Source: Neptunicella plasticusilytica (GTDB taxonomy: Bacteria > Pseudomonadota > Gammaproteobacteria > Enterobacterales > Alteromonadaceae). Taken from it: a DNA stretch of 64,000 nt. The stretch lies in the NCBI RefSeq assembly GCF_047922965.1, contig NZ_CP150481.1:2604001-2668000 (forward strand), given 5' to 3'. The position numbers were made by a program, and so were the translations under genes. Shown here piece after piece: positions 44,963-53,963 of the stretch. A model generated the notes under the pieces. It was not told where the DNA came from, ran no database searches, and was given only the letters and a program-made list of their open reading frames with translations. Position 1 is the stretch's first letter. Each line of letters starts with the position of its first letter.

Positions 44963-45471
44963 TGGCCCCATTTATTGCAGCCCTGCTCAGTGCAGGCCCC
45001 GCCCTAATTCGCCTGTTTGGTCAATCCAAAGGTGGCAAAACCGAAGCGGTAGCCGAAACCATTGCCGGTACCGTCGAGGCCATACAGGGCAAGCCCACCG
45101 ACCAGCAAAGCACCAAACTGCAAGCCTTAATTGACTCGCTCGATCCAGCCGAGGTCAATCAAATTAGGCTGGGACTGGCTCAGGTAGAAGCCGAGCGAGA
45201 AAAAGCCCGTCTTGAACACGACACAGCCATGCACACCCAGCAACAACTAACCATACGTGAAAGCAAAGACATAAAAGGTGTGCGGCCAGAAGTCGCCAAC
45301 CGGCATAGCTGGTTTACCTGTGGGTACGTTTGTGTCAGTGAATTGCTGAGCGCCTTTGATATTGGCAGCGGTGCCAATATGGAGTTGGCCCTAGCCATTG
45401 CGGCTCCCACGCTTGCCTGGTTTGGCTTTAGAACTTGGGACAAGTTCAGCAAACATGGTGCCACCGATTAA
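44962..45471 (+). CDS. putative holin (3TM type)
   Basis: 169 residues: a hydrophobic N-terminus (FIAALLSAGPALIRLF), a charged middle and hydrophobic segments SWFTCGYVCVSELLSAF and LALAIAAPTLAWFGF near the C-terminus. The pattern resembles three-TM holins of Mu-like phages with a long cytoplasmic loop. Overlaps neighbours on both sides. Assignment rests on topology and place beside the endolysin. Confidence 0.65.
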   Translation: MAPFIAALLSAGPALIRLFGQSKGGKTEAVAETIAGTVEAIQGKPTDQQSTKLQALIDSLDPAEVNQIRLGLAQVEAEREKARLEHDTAMHTQQQLTIRESKDIKGVRPEVANRHSWFTCGYVCVSELLSAFDIGSGANMELALAIAAPTLAWFGFRTWDKFSKHGATD

Positions 45472-45698
45472 TGGATAGCGTCGACGAAGCACAAATGCGC
45501 AGCGAACATTTCACCAGGTTGGCAATGGAAAACCGCGTATTTGACCTGCCACCCGTGCCGCCTGTAAACGTATCAGCAGACGGCACACCACTATGCAAAG
45601 ACTGCGATATCAATATACAAGCCCGGCGCGAAATTGTACCCAACACCCAGCGTTGCACAGCCTGCCAGCAAGATCATGACAAACGGAGCCGCAAATAA
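45471..45698 (+). CDS. TraR/DksA C4-type zinc finger protein
   Basis: 75 residues. PLCKDCDINIQARREIVPNT with the later QRCTACQQDHD gives the CxxC-x17-CxxC zinc finger of phage TraR/DksA-like proteins. Such proteins can bind the RNA polymerase secondary channel. Starts at the holin stop. Confidence 0.85.
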   Translation: MDSVDEAQMRSEHFTRLAMENRVFDLPPVPPVNVSADGTPLCKDCDINIQARREIVPNTQRCTACQQDHDKRSRK

Positions 45699-46087
45699 TG
45701 GATGCAGTCGTTAACCACATCAGCGAGAACTGGCGGTTTTACACCGTTGTAACCTTTATTTTAGCCGCTGCGGCCCTGTTCTGGCTCAGTAAGTACTTTG
45801 CCACCAAAAAAGACCTGGAAGAACACAAAGCCGCTTTTGCAAAGCATCAGGCCAGCTTTACCGCCCACAAGCTAGAACATTACAAACTGCGTGACATGGT
45901 TAACGCCATCGATGGCCATGTAAAACACCTGCCAACCGCCAAAGAAAGCCAGCAATCCCGCGAGACAATGGCCAAGCTCGAAGGCCGTCTAGAAGGCATG
46001 GAACCCCTGTTTAAACAGATATTAAACAACCAAAACATGTTGCTCGAAAACGAGCTGCGCGGTGTAACAAGTGGAGAAAAGCAATAA
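45698..46087 (+). CDS. DUF2730 family phage protein
   Basis: 129 residues: an N-terminal transmembrane segment (FYTVVTFILAAAALFWLSKY) and a long coiled coil (KDLEEHKAAFAKHQASFTAH). Matches DUF2730, found next to the terminase genes of Mu-like phages. Possibly spanin- or lysis-related; not known. Confidence 0.82.
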   Translation: MDAVVNHISENWRFYTVVTFILAAAALFWLSKYFATKKDLEEHKAAFAKHQASFTAHKLEHYKLRDMVNAIDGHVKHLPTAKESQQSRETMAKLEGRLEGMEPLFKQILNNQNMLLENELRGVTSGEKQ

Positions 46088-46383
46088 TGGCCATTAACCA
46101 AATCATGAACGAACACGAGCGACTATCCATATTGCACTGCCTGGCAGCAATGGATGGCTATGCCGCCAACAACAGCATTATTCAGTCTGTATGCCAAAGC
46201 TACGGCAATAGCATGACTCAAGACAAACTTGGTACCCACCTGCACTGGTTGCAAGAGCAAGGCTTAGTCAAACTGGATCAACACGAAAGCTACACCATCG
46301 CCACCATCACCCAACGTGGACTGGATGTAGAACGTGGCCTAGCCAGTTCACCGGGTATTAAGCGCCCAAGCCCAAAGGTGTAG
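46087..46383 (+). CDS. VpaChn25_0724-type small phage protein
   Basis: 98 residues with a winged-helix-like fold (NEHERLSILHCLAAMDGYAA, LHWLQEQGLVKLDQH and ITQRGLDVERG). It is regularly found before the small terminase in Mu-like phages. Starts at the stop of the DUF2730 gene. Confidence 0.75.
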   Translation: MAINQIMNEHERLSILHCLAAMDGYAANNSIIQSVCQSYGNSMTQDKLGTHLHWLQEQGLVKLDQHESYTIATITQRGLDVERGLASSPGIKRPSPKV

Positions 46384-46385
46384 AG

Positions 46386-46640
46386 ATGGCACAGCGTAAA
46401 ACATGTACCAATGCAGAAAAAGAGATCATTGATCGCTTGGCTCATGCCTTTGTTATTGAGGATCTTGCCAAAAAGGTAATGGAACCAAAGTACCCAAAGC
46501 ATGCCGCTAGCTATAGAGAACACATGCGTAAACAGTGCCCGCAGTTTTATCGTCTGTTAGATGAACTGCAATTAGCGCTGCCAAGGGTACATAAGCAAAT
46601 GGGTGAAGAACTAGCGAGAAAAGGCTGGGACAGCAAATGA
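46386..46640 (+). CDS. small hypothetical phage protein
   Basis: 84 residues, basic and helical (CTNAEKEIIDRLAHAFVIED). No family recognised. Overlaps the small terminase gene by 4 bp. Confidence 0.65.
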   Translation: MAQRKTCTNAEKEIIDRLAHAFVIEDLAKKVMEPKYPKHAASYREHMRKQCPQFYRLLDELQLALPRVHKQMGEELARKGWDSK

Positions 46641-47209
46641 CCGATAAACGCACCCGTGGCAAGCCCAGTAAAATTGACCAATTACCGGACGATATCAAAG
46701 CCGAACTTATCGAGCTGCTGCGCAATCCCTCGGTCACCCAAACCCAAGTATTGGATCATGTTAACAGCCTGATTGAAGCCGCTGGCCTTCCAGAGGATGA
46801 AAAACTAAGCCGTAGCGGTGTCAATCGCTATGCCACCCGCATGGCCACCGTGGGTGGTAAAATTCAAGAAGCGCGCGAAGTATCCAAAATGTGGTGTGAC
46901 CAACTGGGTAACAAACCCACCGGTGAAGTCAGTAAAGTCCTTATCGAAATGGTACGTACCCTGGCGTTTGATCAAGTATTGCAACTTAGCGAATCAGGCG
47001 AACCCGTCCCTCCCAAGTTTATTAAAGAGCTAGCCATAGGCGTTGAAAAATTAGAGAAAGCCGCCAGCGAATCCAATAAACGCGAGCAAGAAATACGTAA
47101 AGCCATGGCACAACAGGCCGCAGAGCAAGCAGCTACTGTAGCCAAAGCCGCAGGGATGACTGCCGAAGGCGTCGACAAAATTAAGCGTGAAATACTGGGT
47201 ATTGCTTAA
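46637..47209 (+). CDS. small terminase subunit, DUF3486 (Mu gp27-like)
   Basis: 190 residues. RGKPSKIDQLPDDIKAELIE and SRSGVNRYATRM are typical of DUF3486, the Mu gp27 family of small terminase subunits that recognise phage DNA for packaging. The C-terminus is a coiled-coil-rich helical tail. Overlaps the large terminase gene by one base. Confidence 0.88.
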   Translation: MTDKRTRGKPSKIDQLPDDIKAELIELLRNPSVTQTQVLDHVNSLIEAAGLPEDEKLSRSGVNRYATRMATVGGKIQEAREVSKMWCDQLGNKPTGEVSKVLIEMVRTLAFDQVLQLSESGEPVPPKFIKELAIGVEKLEKAASESNKREQEIRKAMAQQAAEQAATVAKAAGMTAEGVDKIKREILGIA

Positions 47210-48837
47210 TGAAGTTACCCCCGGCAAAACCAAAGGAGTTCAACTTATCCCTAAGTAAATACCAACAGGCGATTGAACAGGTCGACCGTTTAGAAACACG
47301 TTTTGGCTTACCCACGTTCATTCCCTTTGATCCAAACGAACTACTTCTTGGTTACCAAAAGCGTTGGGTTGCTGACGACTCACCTCTAAAAATTGCAGAA
47401 AAATCCCGCCGAACAGGTATTACTTGGGCAGAGGCATCAGATGCAGTTTTAACTGCCAGCCGGTCAAAAAGCGCACTCGGAACCAACCACTTTTATGTGG
47501 GCAGTAACAAAGAAATGGCGCGTGAATTTATTGATGCTGCGGCCATGTGGGCCAAAGCATTTGATAAAGCCGCCGGTGACATACAAGAAGAAATTTTTGT
47601 GGATGAAGGCCAAGAAGGCAAAGAGATCCTGACCTTTGTGATCCACTTTGCCAGTGGCTTTAAAATACAAGCGCTCAGCTCCAAACCCAGTAACTTACGG
47701 GGTATGCAGGGTAACGTTACTATTGACGAAGCGGCCTTTCATGATCAACTGGCCGAGGTATTAAAAGCAGCATTAGCCCTAACCATGTGGGGCGCAAAAG
47801 TACGCCTTATCAGCACCCATAACGGCATTGATAATCTATTTAACCAGCTAATTCAGGACAGTCGCGCCGGTAAAAAACGCTATTCTATTCATCGTATTAC
47901 CCTGGATGATGCCTGTGCCGAGGGCCTTTACCAGCGCATTTGTCAAGTACGCGGGTTGGAATGGTCACAAGAAAATGAACAACAATGGAAAGCGGATTTA
48001 CTGCGTGACACAGCCAGCCAGGAAGACGCCCTGGAAGAATACTTCTGTGCTCCAAAAGCCGGTGGGGGTGCCTATTTAAGTCGCGCCCTAATCGATAATG
48101 CCATGCGACCCGAACCGATTGTAATCCGACTTGAAAAAAGCGCTGACTGGAATCAAAAGTCAGAGCACTTGCGCAAAGCCGATATTAACGACTGGTTAAC
48201 CGAAGTACTGCAACCCGAGTTGGAAAAACTCAGTGCTGATTTACGCCACTGCTTAGGTGAAGACTTTGCCCGCAAAGGCGACTTAACCGCCCTATGGATT
48301 GGAGCTATTCAACAAAATTTGGATATTGGTGTACCACTAGTCATTGAACTAAAAAACATTCCCTATCGGCAGCAAGAGCAGATCTTATTTTATCTCATAG
48401 ATCGTCTACCCCGTTTTATGGGTGCGCAAATGGATGCCACAGGAAATGGTGACTATCTGGCCGAGCAAGCGGTTGAAAAGTACGGCGCAGGGTTAGTAGA
48501 GGCGGTAAAGATTACCGAAAAATGGTACATCGAAAACATGCCGCGCATGAAGGCCCATTTTGAAGACAGCACCATCATGATCCCCAAAGATGCGGACATT
48601 CTGGATGACTTACGCGCCATTCAAATTAATACCCGTGGCGTACCGTGCTTACCCAATACCAAAACCGACCAAGCCAAAAAGCGCCACGGCGACAGCGCTG
48701 TAGCCTGTTGCATGATGGTGGCGGCCAGCCAAATGGAAGGCGGCGAAATCGACTTTACCCCCATACCCGACAAACAAGATCGCTGGAATCAAAGCAGCGA
48801 CGACGATATCACCTATAACCAGGCAGGTTGCTACTAA
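47209..48837 (+). CDS. large terminase subunit (Mu gp28-like)
   Basis: 542 residues. The N-terminal ATPase has KSRRTGITWAEASDAVL as the Walker A-like region and GNVTIDEAAFHDQLAEV as Walker B. The C-terminal nuclease region shows acidic residues in GEDFARKGDLTALW, MDATGNGDYLAEQAV and KRHGDSAVACCMM. It packages DNA headful-wise into proheads. Starts at the stop of the small terminase. Confidence 0.93.
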   Translation: MKLPPAKPKEFNLSLSKYQQAIEQVDRLETRFGLPTFIPFDPNELLLGYQKRWVADDSPLKIAEKSRRTGITWAEASDAVLTASRSKSALGTNHFYVGSNKEMAREFIDAAAMWAKAFDKAAGDIQEEIFVDEGQEGKEILTFVIHFASGFKIQALSSKPSNLRGMQGNVTIDEAAFHDQLAEVLKAALALTMWGAKVRLISTHNGIDNLFNQLIQDSRAGKKRYSIHRITLDDACAEGLYQRICQVRGLEWSQENEQQWKADLLRDTASQEDALEEYFCAPKAGGGAYLSRALIDNAMRPEPIVIRLEKSADWNQKSEHLRKADINDWLTEVLQPELEKLSADLRHCLGEDFARKGDLTALWIGAIQQNLDIGVPLVIELKNIPYRQQEQILFYLIDRLPRFMGAQMDATGNGDYLAEQAVEKYGAGLVEAVKITEKWYIENMPRMKAHFEDSTIMIPKDADILDDLRAIQINTRGVPCLPNTKTDQAKKRHGDSAVACCMMVAASQMEGGEIDFTPIPDKQDRWNQSSDDDITYNQAGCY

Positions 48838-50552
48838 TGGAAACCTTTGAAACCAATGGCACACGTTACCGTGTGCGCGAAAAAGAGCTAACCCAAAAAC
48901 AAACCGATGACAATCCCCGCGTTGCAATGATGCGTCGTGAGTTTGCCGAACACCCAAGCAGTGGGTTAACACCTGCCAGGCTAAACCAAATACTCACCAA
49001 TGCTGAGCAAGGTGATTTAATTCAGCAAAGCTATTTAGCCGAAGATCTGGAAGAAAAAGACACCCAAATTCAGGCCGAGTTATTTAAACGTAAAATGGCA
49101 ATTACCGCTGTGCCTCATGAAGTTGAACCACCGGTGAATGCTAGCACCCAAGAAAAAAAAGATGCGATCGAGTTAAACCAAATTTTGCGTGATACTGATA
49201 ACTGGCACGATGTACTGTTTGGCATGGCCGACGGTATTCTAAAAGGCTTTAGCAATACTGAATTCAACTGGGACAACTATCGGGGCTTTCGCATTCCTCA
49301 ACACTTTGAGCATCGCCCAGCTACGTGGTTCCAGTTGCATCAGGACGACCAAAACGTCATTGCTCTGCGTGATCAAACCGGCAAAGGCGAAATACTAAGG
49401 CCATTAAATTGGCTACACCACCGCCATGCCGCCAAAAGCGGCTATCCCGCCCGTATAGGCTTAGTGCGCCAACTTAGCTGGCCGTTTGTGTTTAAAAGCT
49501 ATTCCCTGCGGGATTTGGCCGAGTTTTTAGAAATTTACGGCATCCCAATCCGTTTAGGTAAATACCCCAGTGGTGCCACAGACAGCGAAAAACAACGCCT
49601 GTTACAAGCCGTAATCAACATTGGCCATAATGCAGGCGGTATTATGCCCAAAGGCATGGAAATGGAGTTTCACGACGCCGCCAAAGGCGGTGGTGGTGAT
49701 CCGTTTATGACCATGATGATGTTTTGTGAACGCGCCCAATCCAAATGTATTTTAGGCCAAACCCTAACCAGCCAAAGCGACAGCACCGGCAGTCAGGCGC
49801 TGGGCAACGTACATAACGAAGTTCGCCAGGACATCCGCGATCATGACGTACGCCAAATTGCCAATACCTTAAATCGCGATTTAATCTGGCCTATGTATAT
49901 GCTTAACGGCAAAAGTTACACCGGTGATCCACGCCGCAAGCCTAAACTGGTATTTGATGTACAAGAACCAGAAGATCTTAAACTATACAGCGAGGCACTA
50001 CCCGCGCTGGTTGGCATTGGCGTGCAAGTACCCGCCTCCTACGCACACGAAAAACTGCGCATACCCATGCCTCAAAACGGCGAAGCTGTATTATCTGCCC
50101 AGCAAACATCAGCCGTTCGTCCTGAGCCTGTCGAAGGGAAAACCTCCACCGTTCACCCTGAGCGCGAGGCACGAGCAGTCGAAGGGCTAACCGAAGCCGT
50201 CAAAAAAGGCAAAATCAGTGACTCAGCCGCTGCACTAAAACTAGCGATTGCGGCACTCAAGTCCAGAAGTCCCGTCACTTCCGTTCGCCCTGAGCCTGTC
50301 GAAGGATCCGAAGAACCAGACGCTGCCGACACACTCACCGACAATCTGCAAAAGCAGTCGACAGAAACCTTTGCCAGGTTAATGCAACCCATAGAAGACC
50401 TGGTGGCTAATGCCGAATCATTAGAACAGTTGTTAGAACAACTACTGGAGCTGGAAGACAAGCTAGACACTAACGACTACCAAGAGTTGCTGGCTCAAGC
50501 TTTTGCCGCTGCCGAACTGGCTGGCCGCTTTGATGTTAGCCAGGGTAACTAA
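48837..50552 (+). CDS. DUF935 portal protein (Mu gp29-like), with inserted repeats
   Basis: 571 residues. LKGFSNTEFNWDNYRGFRIP, LRQLSWPFVFKSYSLRDLAE and YGIPIRLGKYPSGATDSEK are the DUF935 portal signature. The portal forms the DNA entry ring at the capsid vertex. Near residues 425-490 it contains VRPEPVEG twice and a related HPEREARAVEG, encoded by three copies of a dispersed DNA repeat; the reading frame stays open. Starts at the large-terminase stop. Confidence 0.92.
   Translation: METFETNGTRYRVREKELTQKQTDDNPRVAMMRREFAEHPSSGLTPARLNQILTNAEQGDLIQQSYLAEDLEEKDTQIQAELFKRKMAITAVPHEVEPPVNASTQEKKDAIELNQILRDTDNWHDVLFGMADGILKGFSNTEFNWDNYRGFRIPQHFEHRPATWFQLHQDDQNVIALRDQTGKGEILRPLNWLHHRHAAKSGYPARIGLVRQLSWPFVFKSYSLRDLAEFLEIYGIPIRLGKYPSGATDSEKQRLLQAVINIGHNAGGIMPKGMEMEFHDAAKGGGGDPFMTMMMFCERAQSKCILGQTLTSQSDSTGSQALGNVHNEVRQDIRDHDVRQIANTLNRDLIWPMYMLNGKSYTGDPRRKPKLVFDVQEPEDLKLYSEALPALVGIGVQVPASYAHEKLRIPMPQNGEAVLSAQQTSAVRPEPVEGKTSTVHPEREARAVEGLTEAVKKGKISDSAAALKLAIAALKSRSPVTSVRPEPVEGSEEPDAADTLTDNLQKQSTETFARLMQPIEDLVANAESLEQLLEQLLELEDKLDTNDYQELLAQAFAAAELAGRFDVSQGN
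50113..50306 (+). repeat. three dispersed-repeat copies inside the portal gene
   Basis: Copies at 50113-50138 (CCGTTCGTCCTGAGCCTGTC, then GAAGGG), 50149-50186 (a longer version, CCGTTCACCCTGAGCGCGAG ... CAGTCGAAGGG) and 50281-50306. All are in frame and encode VRPEPVEG-like text. The same repeat occurs at 2646-2682 and 2788-2824 in the host part. Confidence 0.9.
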
Positions 50553-51979
50553 TGCCCGCCCAATACGGTTCCCTGCCCTTTACCGAGGCCATCGACTTTT
50601 TTCGCAATAAGCTGGATATGCCCAGCGAGCGCTGGGCCGATGTTTGGCGCGATCAACATAACCTGGCTTTTACCGTAGCAGGTGCCACCAAAGCCGATTT
50701 ACTGGCCGATATGCGCGGCTTGGTGGATAGTGCTATTGCCGAAGGCAAGTCCTTAAACTGGTTTAAAAGCCAGTTTAAGGGGCTGGTAAAACAGCACGGC
50801 TGGCAACATACCGGCAAAGCTGCATGGCGGGCCAATATCATCTACAGCACCAATATGCGCCAAAGCTACAATGCAGGGCGCTACCAGCAATTACAAACTT
50901 TTGAATACTGGCGCTACAAACACGGTGACAGCCGTTACCCTCGTCCCGCTCATGCCGCAAAAGATGGCACCATATTGCCCAAAGACAGCCCCTTTTGGCA
51001 GGTGTGGTTTCCGCAAAACGGCTGGGGCTGCAAGTGTAAAGTGTTTGGTGAAACTCGCCAAAGCTTGGCGCGCAAGGGCTTAAAAGTCAGTAAAGAACCA
51101 GTAATAGAAACCAGGGAATGGACGGACAAAGCCACCGGTGAAGTACATTATGTACCAGTAGGCATAGACCCAGGCTTTGATTACACACCAGGTAAAGTTG
51201 ACCAGGTAACCAAATTAAGACAACAACGGGCCAACATTCCACCGCTGGCCGAGCGTTTACCCAAACGGCATATACCGTCTGCCTTTAGTACCGTACCAAC
51301 AGTAAATGTGCATGGCTTAAATCAGGTCACGGAGTCGGTTTTAAACTCCTCTGCCGCACCGCAAATGCAACAATTGGTTGGCTTTATACAACAACGCGAC
51401 ATTAAAACCGTAGTGGTAAAAAACGTTGAAATGGGCCGTGGTAAACAATCCTGGGATATTGCCGAACAAGTAGGCCAATATCTTGGGGTCAACAAATGGC
51501 AAGCCCGTAACCGCTACACCGTTAGCAAAACAGATAAACCAGAAGGGTTTACCAGTATTGCGTATGATCATGTCACCCTAAAGGCCGCCACCAAACATAA
51601 CCTTAAAAAAGTAGATGTAAACAAAATGCTGTCCGGTATCAACGCTATACTTAAAGACGGTGCAAGCGGTACCGGCCAGCATACTTGGCCAGGTGGTTAC
51701 AAACGTTGGTTTGCATCAACCGAAGCCACCGGTAATATGTCCGACTCAACCAGTCGCTATCTCACCTGGTTGCATGAAATGGGTCACCAGGTGCATTACA
51801 AAGCCGGTACTCCAGCACGACCAACAAGCCAGTTTTTAACCGAATATGGCAACGTTAATGATCGGGAATGGTTTGCAGAGCACTTTGTATTTTGGGTATT
51901 GGCCCGTGAGCAGCTGGCAGGAGAATGGGCCGATATAGCCAAATGGTTCGACAACGTAATGAAACAGGTTTTAAAATGA
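50552..51979 (+). CDS. MuF/gp30-like minor head protein with HEMGH domain
   Basis: 475 residues. Residues ~1-190 form the MuF head-morphogenesis domain with NMRQSYNAGRYQQLQTFEYW, SRYPRPAHAAKDG and VWFPQNGWGCKCKV. Beyond about residue 235 there is an unrelated C-terminal region ending in WLHEMGHQVHY: H408, E409 and H412 make an HExxH zinc motif, and E439 or E443 (DREWFAEHF) could be the third ligand. MuF proteins are injected or attached in the head and often carry effector-like C-terminal domains. Catalytic function inferred. Confidence 0.88.
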   Translation: MPAQYGSLPFTEAIDFFRNKLDMPSERWADVWRDQHNLAFTVAGATKADLLADMRGLVDSAIAEGKSLNWFKSQFKGLVKQHGWQHTGKAAWRANIIYSTNMRQSYNAGRYQQLQTFEYWRYKHGDSRYPRPAHAAKDGTILPKDSPFWQVWFPQNGWGCKCKVFGETRQSLARKGLKVSKEPVIETREWTDKATGEVHYVPVGIDPGFDYTPGKVDQVTKLRQQRANIPPLAERLPKRHIPSAFSTVPTVNVHGLNQVTESVLNSSAAPQMQQLVGFIQQRDIKTVVVKNVEMGRGKQSWDIAEQVGQYLGVNKWQARNRYTVSKTDKPEGFTSIAYDHVTLKAATKHNLKKVDVNKMLSGINAILKDGASGTGQHTWPGGYKRWFASTEATGNMSDSTSRYLTWLHEMGHQVHYKAGTPARPTSQFLTEYGNVNDREWFAEHFVFWVLAREQLAGEWADIAKWFDNVMKQVLK

Positions 51980-52170
51980 AGTGGTATCAACAAGCAACCG
52001 AATTGCTGGCCAAACAACCTCTACCGAATAATGCGCCAGACCAGCTGCAAGAACTAGCCAACAAAGCCACAGGCCAAGAAAAGCAATTTATCAATCATTG
52101 CTTTGAAGCACTCTACGCCGCAGCTACACCAGAACAAGTTGAATTGTGGCAAGATAAAGGTAACCAATAA
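51976..52170 (+). CDS. small hypothetical protein after the MuF gene
   Basis: 64 residues (MKWYQQATELLAKQPLPNNA, then EALYAAATPEQVELWQDKG), helical and acidic. Overlaps the MuF stop (ATGA) and the gpG start. Could be an immunity-type partner of the MuF C-terminal domain or just a small head gene; not recognised. Confidence 0.65.
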   Translation: MKWYQQATELLAKQPLPNNAPDQLQELANKATGQEKQFINHCFEALYAAATPEQVELWQDKGNQ

Positions 52171-52622
52171 TGGCCGGTAGCTTTATACAAGTCATCCCCG
52201 CAGACTTAACCAAAATCAACAAAGCCCTAAATGGCTTAATCCAAAAAACCAATAATCTCGAACCAGCACTACGCGAGATTGGAGAGTATCTGCTAGAAGC
52301 CCACCAGGAGCGCTTTAAATTAGAGGTAGCGCCAGATGGCGAATTATGGGATCCACTATCCCCCAAAACCATTAAGCGCAAAGGCAACGACGACATACTG
52401 CAAGACTCCGGCACACTACGCGATTTGCTACATTATCAAATCACAGGTAACACATTAGAATTTGGTACCAATCTGGAATACGGCGCAACCCACCAGTTTG
52501 GCCGCGAAGACGACGGCATTCCGCAGCGGGAATTCTTAGGCATAGGCTCCAACCCCTGGAACGACACCGACCATATCCTGAATATTCTGCAAGACCACCT
52601 TCAAAACGCTGTAACCGTATAA
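52170..52622 (+). CDS. phage virion morphogenesis protein (gpG-like)
   Basis: 150 residues. KINKALNGLIQKTNNLEPAL, DGELWDPLSPKTIKRKGN and TNLEYGATHQFG are the Phage_tail_S / gpG virion morphogenesis signature, acting in head-tail joining. Ends the first head operon; an unusual 201-bp gap and cargo follow. Confidence 0.9.
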   Translation: MAGSFIQVIPADLTKINKALNGLIQKTNNLEPALREIGEYLLEAHQERFKLEVAPDGELWDPLSPKTIKRKGNDDILQDSGTLRDLLHYQITGNTLEFGTNLEYGATHQFGREDDGIPQREFLGIGSNPWNDTDHILNILQDHLQNAVTV

Positions 52623-52829
52623 CAGCAAAAGCGCCTGTATGCCATTTTAAGCGCTTATCTATTATTTAACCTATCAATGCTTGTTGTTGACCTAGTTAAA
52701 CGATCCTGACAAGATTTAAACAGGGATTAGGGGGTCGCTAGGGCATGTCGGTTTGTAATTGCCTTTTTGTAAGACATTCCTGCGTCTTTGATGTATTTTG
52801 TCAGTCACTACTAAATATTAAGGATGATT
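52623..52829 (+). promoter_or_regulatory. upstream region of the cargo cassette with a candidate promoter
   Basis: A+T-rich and gene-free. TTGACC (52687-52692) and CAAGAT (52710-52715) are 17 bp apart, a possible sigma-70 promoter. AAGCGCC...GGCGCTT-like complementarity around 52629-52655 is weak. AAGGA at 52820 is the ribosome binding site of the next gene. Confidence 0.45.
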
Positions 52830-53705
52830 ATGTCACAACAACTTAAATGCATTTTTAAGCTTTCCTATAATTCAACCTCAACAGAAGATAATACAATTGA
52901 CGCGACGGTTCTGGGCAATAGTCTTATTAATATGTCTGCGTTAATAAAAGAATCGACAAAAGTACTTCATGGTGAAGAATCAACGGCTAGAGTGGAAGTC
53001 CAAGCCCATGAGCCAGGGTCATTTGTTGTTGAGTTTGCCGCTTGGCTAGATGCAGGTGGTGCAGATGTATTGCAAACATTAGGTATAGTAACAACAGGAG
53101 CGGCAGTGTCTATAGGCAATGTATTTGCTGCATTAAAAGCCCTAAAAAATAGGACGCCAGTAAGTAAGTTTGTAGAAGGCGATACAACCAAAATTATTTT
53201 TGACGATGGTGAGTCAATATCCATTGCTACAAAAACCGATAAACTAATATCTAACTATTCAGTGAGACAAAGACTGGATCAGGTTGTTAAAAAAGCCGCT
53301 GAATATGAAGATGGTGCAACGGTCACCTTTCTAACTGAAGATGACGAAGTTATTGAGCAAGTTACTCCTGAACAGATTGAGTTTTTTAAAGCACCACCAA
53401 GAAAAATACTAGCTCAGGAACTCACTGAGGTAGACACCACGAACGTTATATTTACCGTGGTTGCACTAGAGAGCAAAAAAGGTTGGAAGATAAGGTTAGC
53501 TAATGGTGAAGAAGTCAGTGCGACAATGAACGATGATAGTTTTATTGAGCGTATTAATAACCGAAAGCGAGAATTTCTTAAAGGTGATATGTTTGAGATT
53601 AAACTTAAGACCATTACCAGAGAACTTGATGGTAAATCGTCAATTAGCAGATCAATAGAAGAGGTTATTCGCCATCGGGTGGATAAATCCAGAAAGGTAA
53701 TATAA
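52830..53705 (+). CDS. unknown soluble protein, first gene of cargo cassette
   Basis: 291 residues from ATG 52830 (AAGGA 5 bp upstream). The N-terminal domain includes NTIDATVLGNSLINMSALIK and EVQAHEPGSFVVEFAAWLDA, then a glycine/alanine stretch near residues 80-105 (TLGIVTTGAAVSIGNVFAAL). The C-terminal ~100 residues (NVIFTVVALESKKGWKIRLA) read as a small beta domain. It resembles a DUF7946-like family as far as I remember, of unknown function; this is uncertain. It is followed at once by two membrane-protein genes. Confidence 0.75.
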   Translation: MSQQLKCIFKLSYNSTSTEDNTIDATVLGNSLINMSALIKESTKVLHGEESTARVEVQAHEPGSFVVEFAAWLDAGGADVLQTLGIVTTGAAVSIGNVFAALKALKNRTPVSKFVEGDTTKIIFDDGESISIATKTDKLISNYSVRQRLDQVVKKAAEYEDGATVTFLTEDDEVIEQVTPEQIEFFKAPPRKILAQELTEVDTTNVIFTVVALESKKGWKIRLANGEEVSATMNDDSFIERINNRKREFLKGDMFEIKLKTITRELDGKSSISRSIEEVIRHRVDKSRKVI

Positions 53706-53963
53706 GTGCAACCAGATGATGTTTTGGCTCTATCCAAAGCTTTGTTTTATATTTTGCTTATTATTGCAAGCCCATTTATTGCAAGGGTAACGTACACTCT
53801 AACGCTACCAATTTGGGTTAAGTTTTTCGCGGGCGATTACCTTGTAATAATGATGGAGAAAGATGGTAAAAAGTTAGAAATCGTTGTAAATAAAAAAGAC
53901 GATTTCATCGATGAAGTTAATGAAGCCGCCCAAAAAGCGGGGTTCAATGTAGATGAAAAGTAA
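53706..53963 (+). CDS. small membrane protein, second gene of cargo cassette
   Basis: 85 residues from GTG 53706, directly after the preceding TAA. A hydrophobic segment ALFYILLIIASPFIARVTYT is followed by a charged tail (MMEKDGKKLEIVVNKKDDFI). No family recognised. Overlaps the third gene by 11 bp, so the three are co-translated. Confidence 0.7.
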   Translation: MQPDDVLALSKALFYILLIIASPFIARVTYTLTLPIWVKFFAGDYLVIMMEKDGKKLEIVVNKKDDFIDEVNEAAQKAGFNVDEK

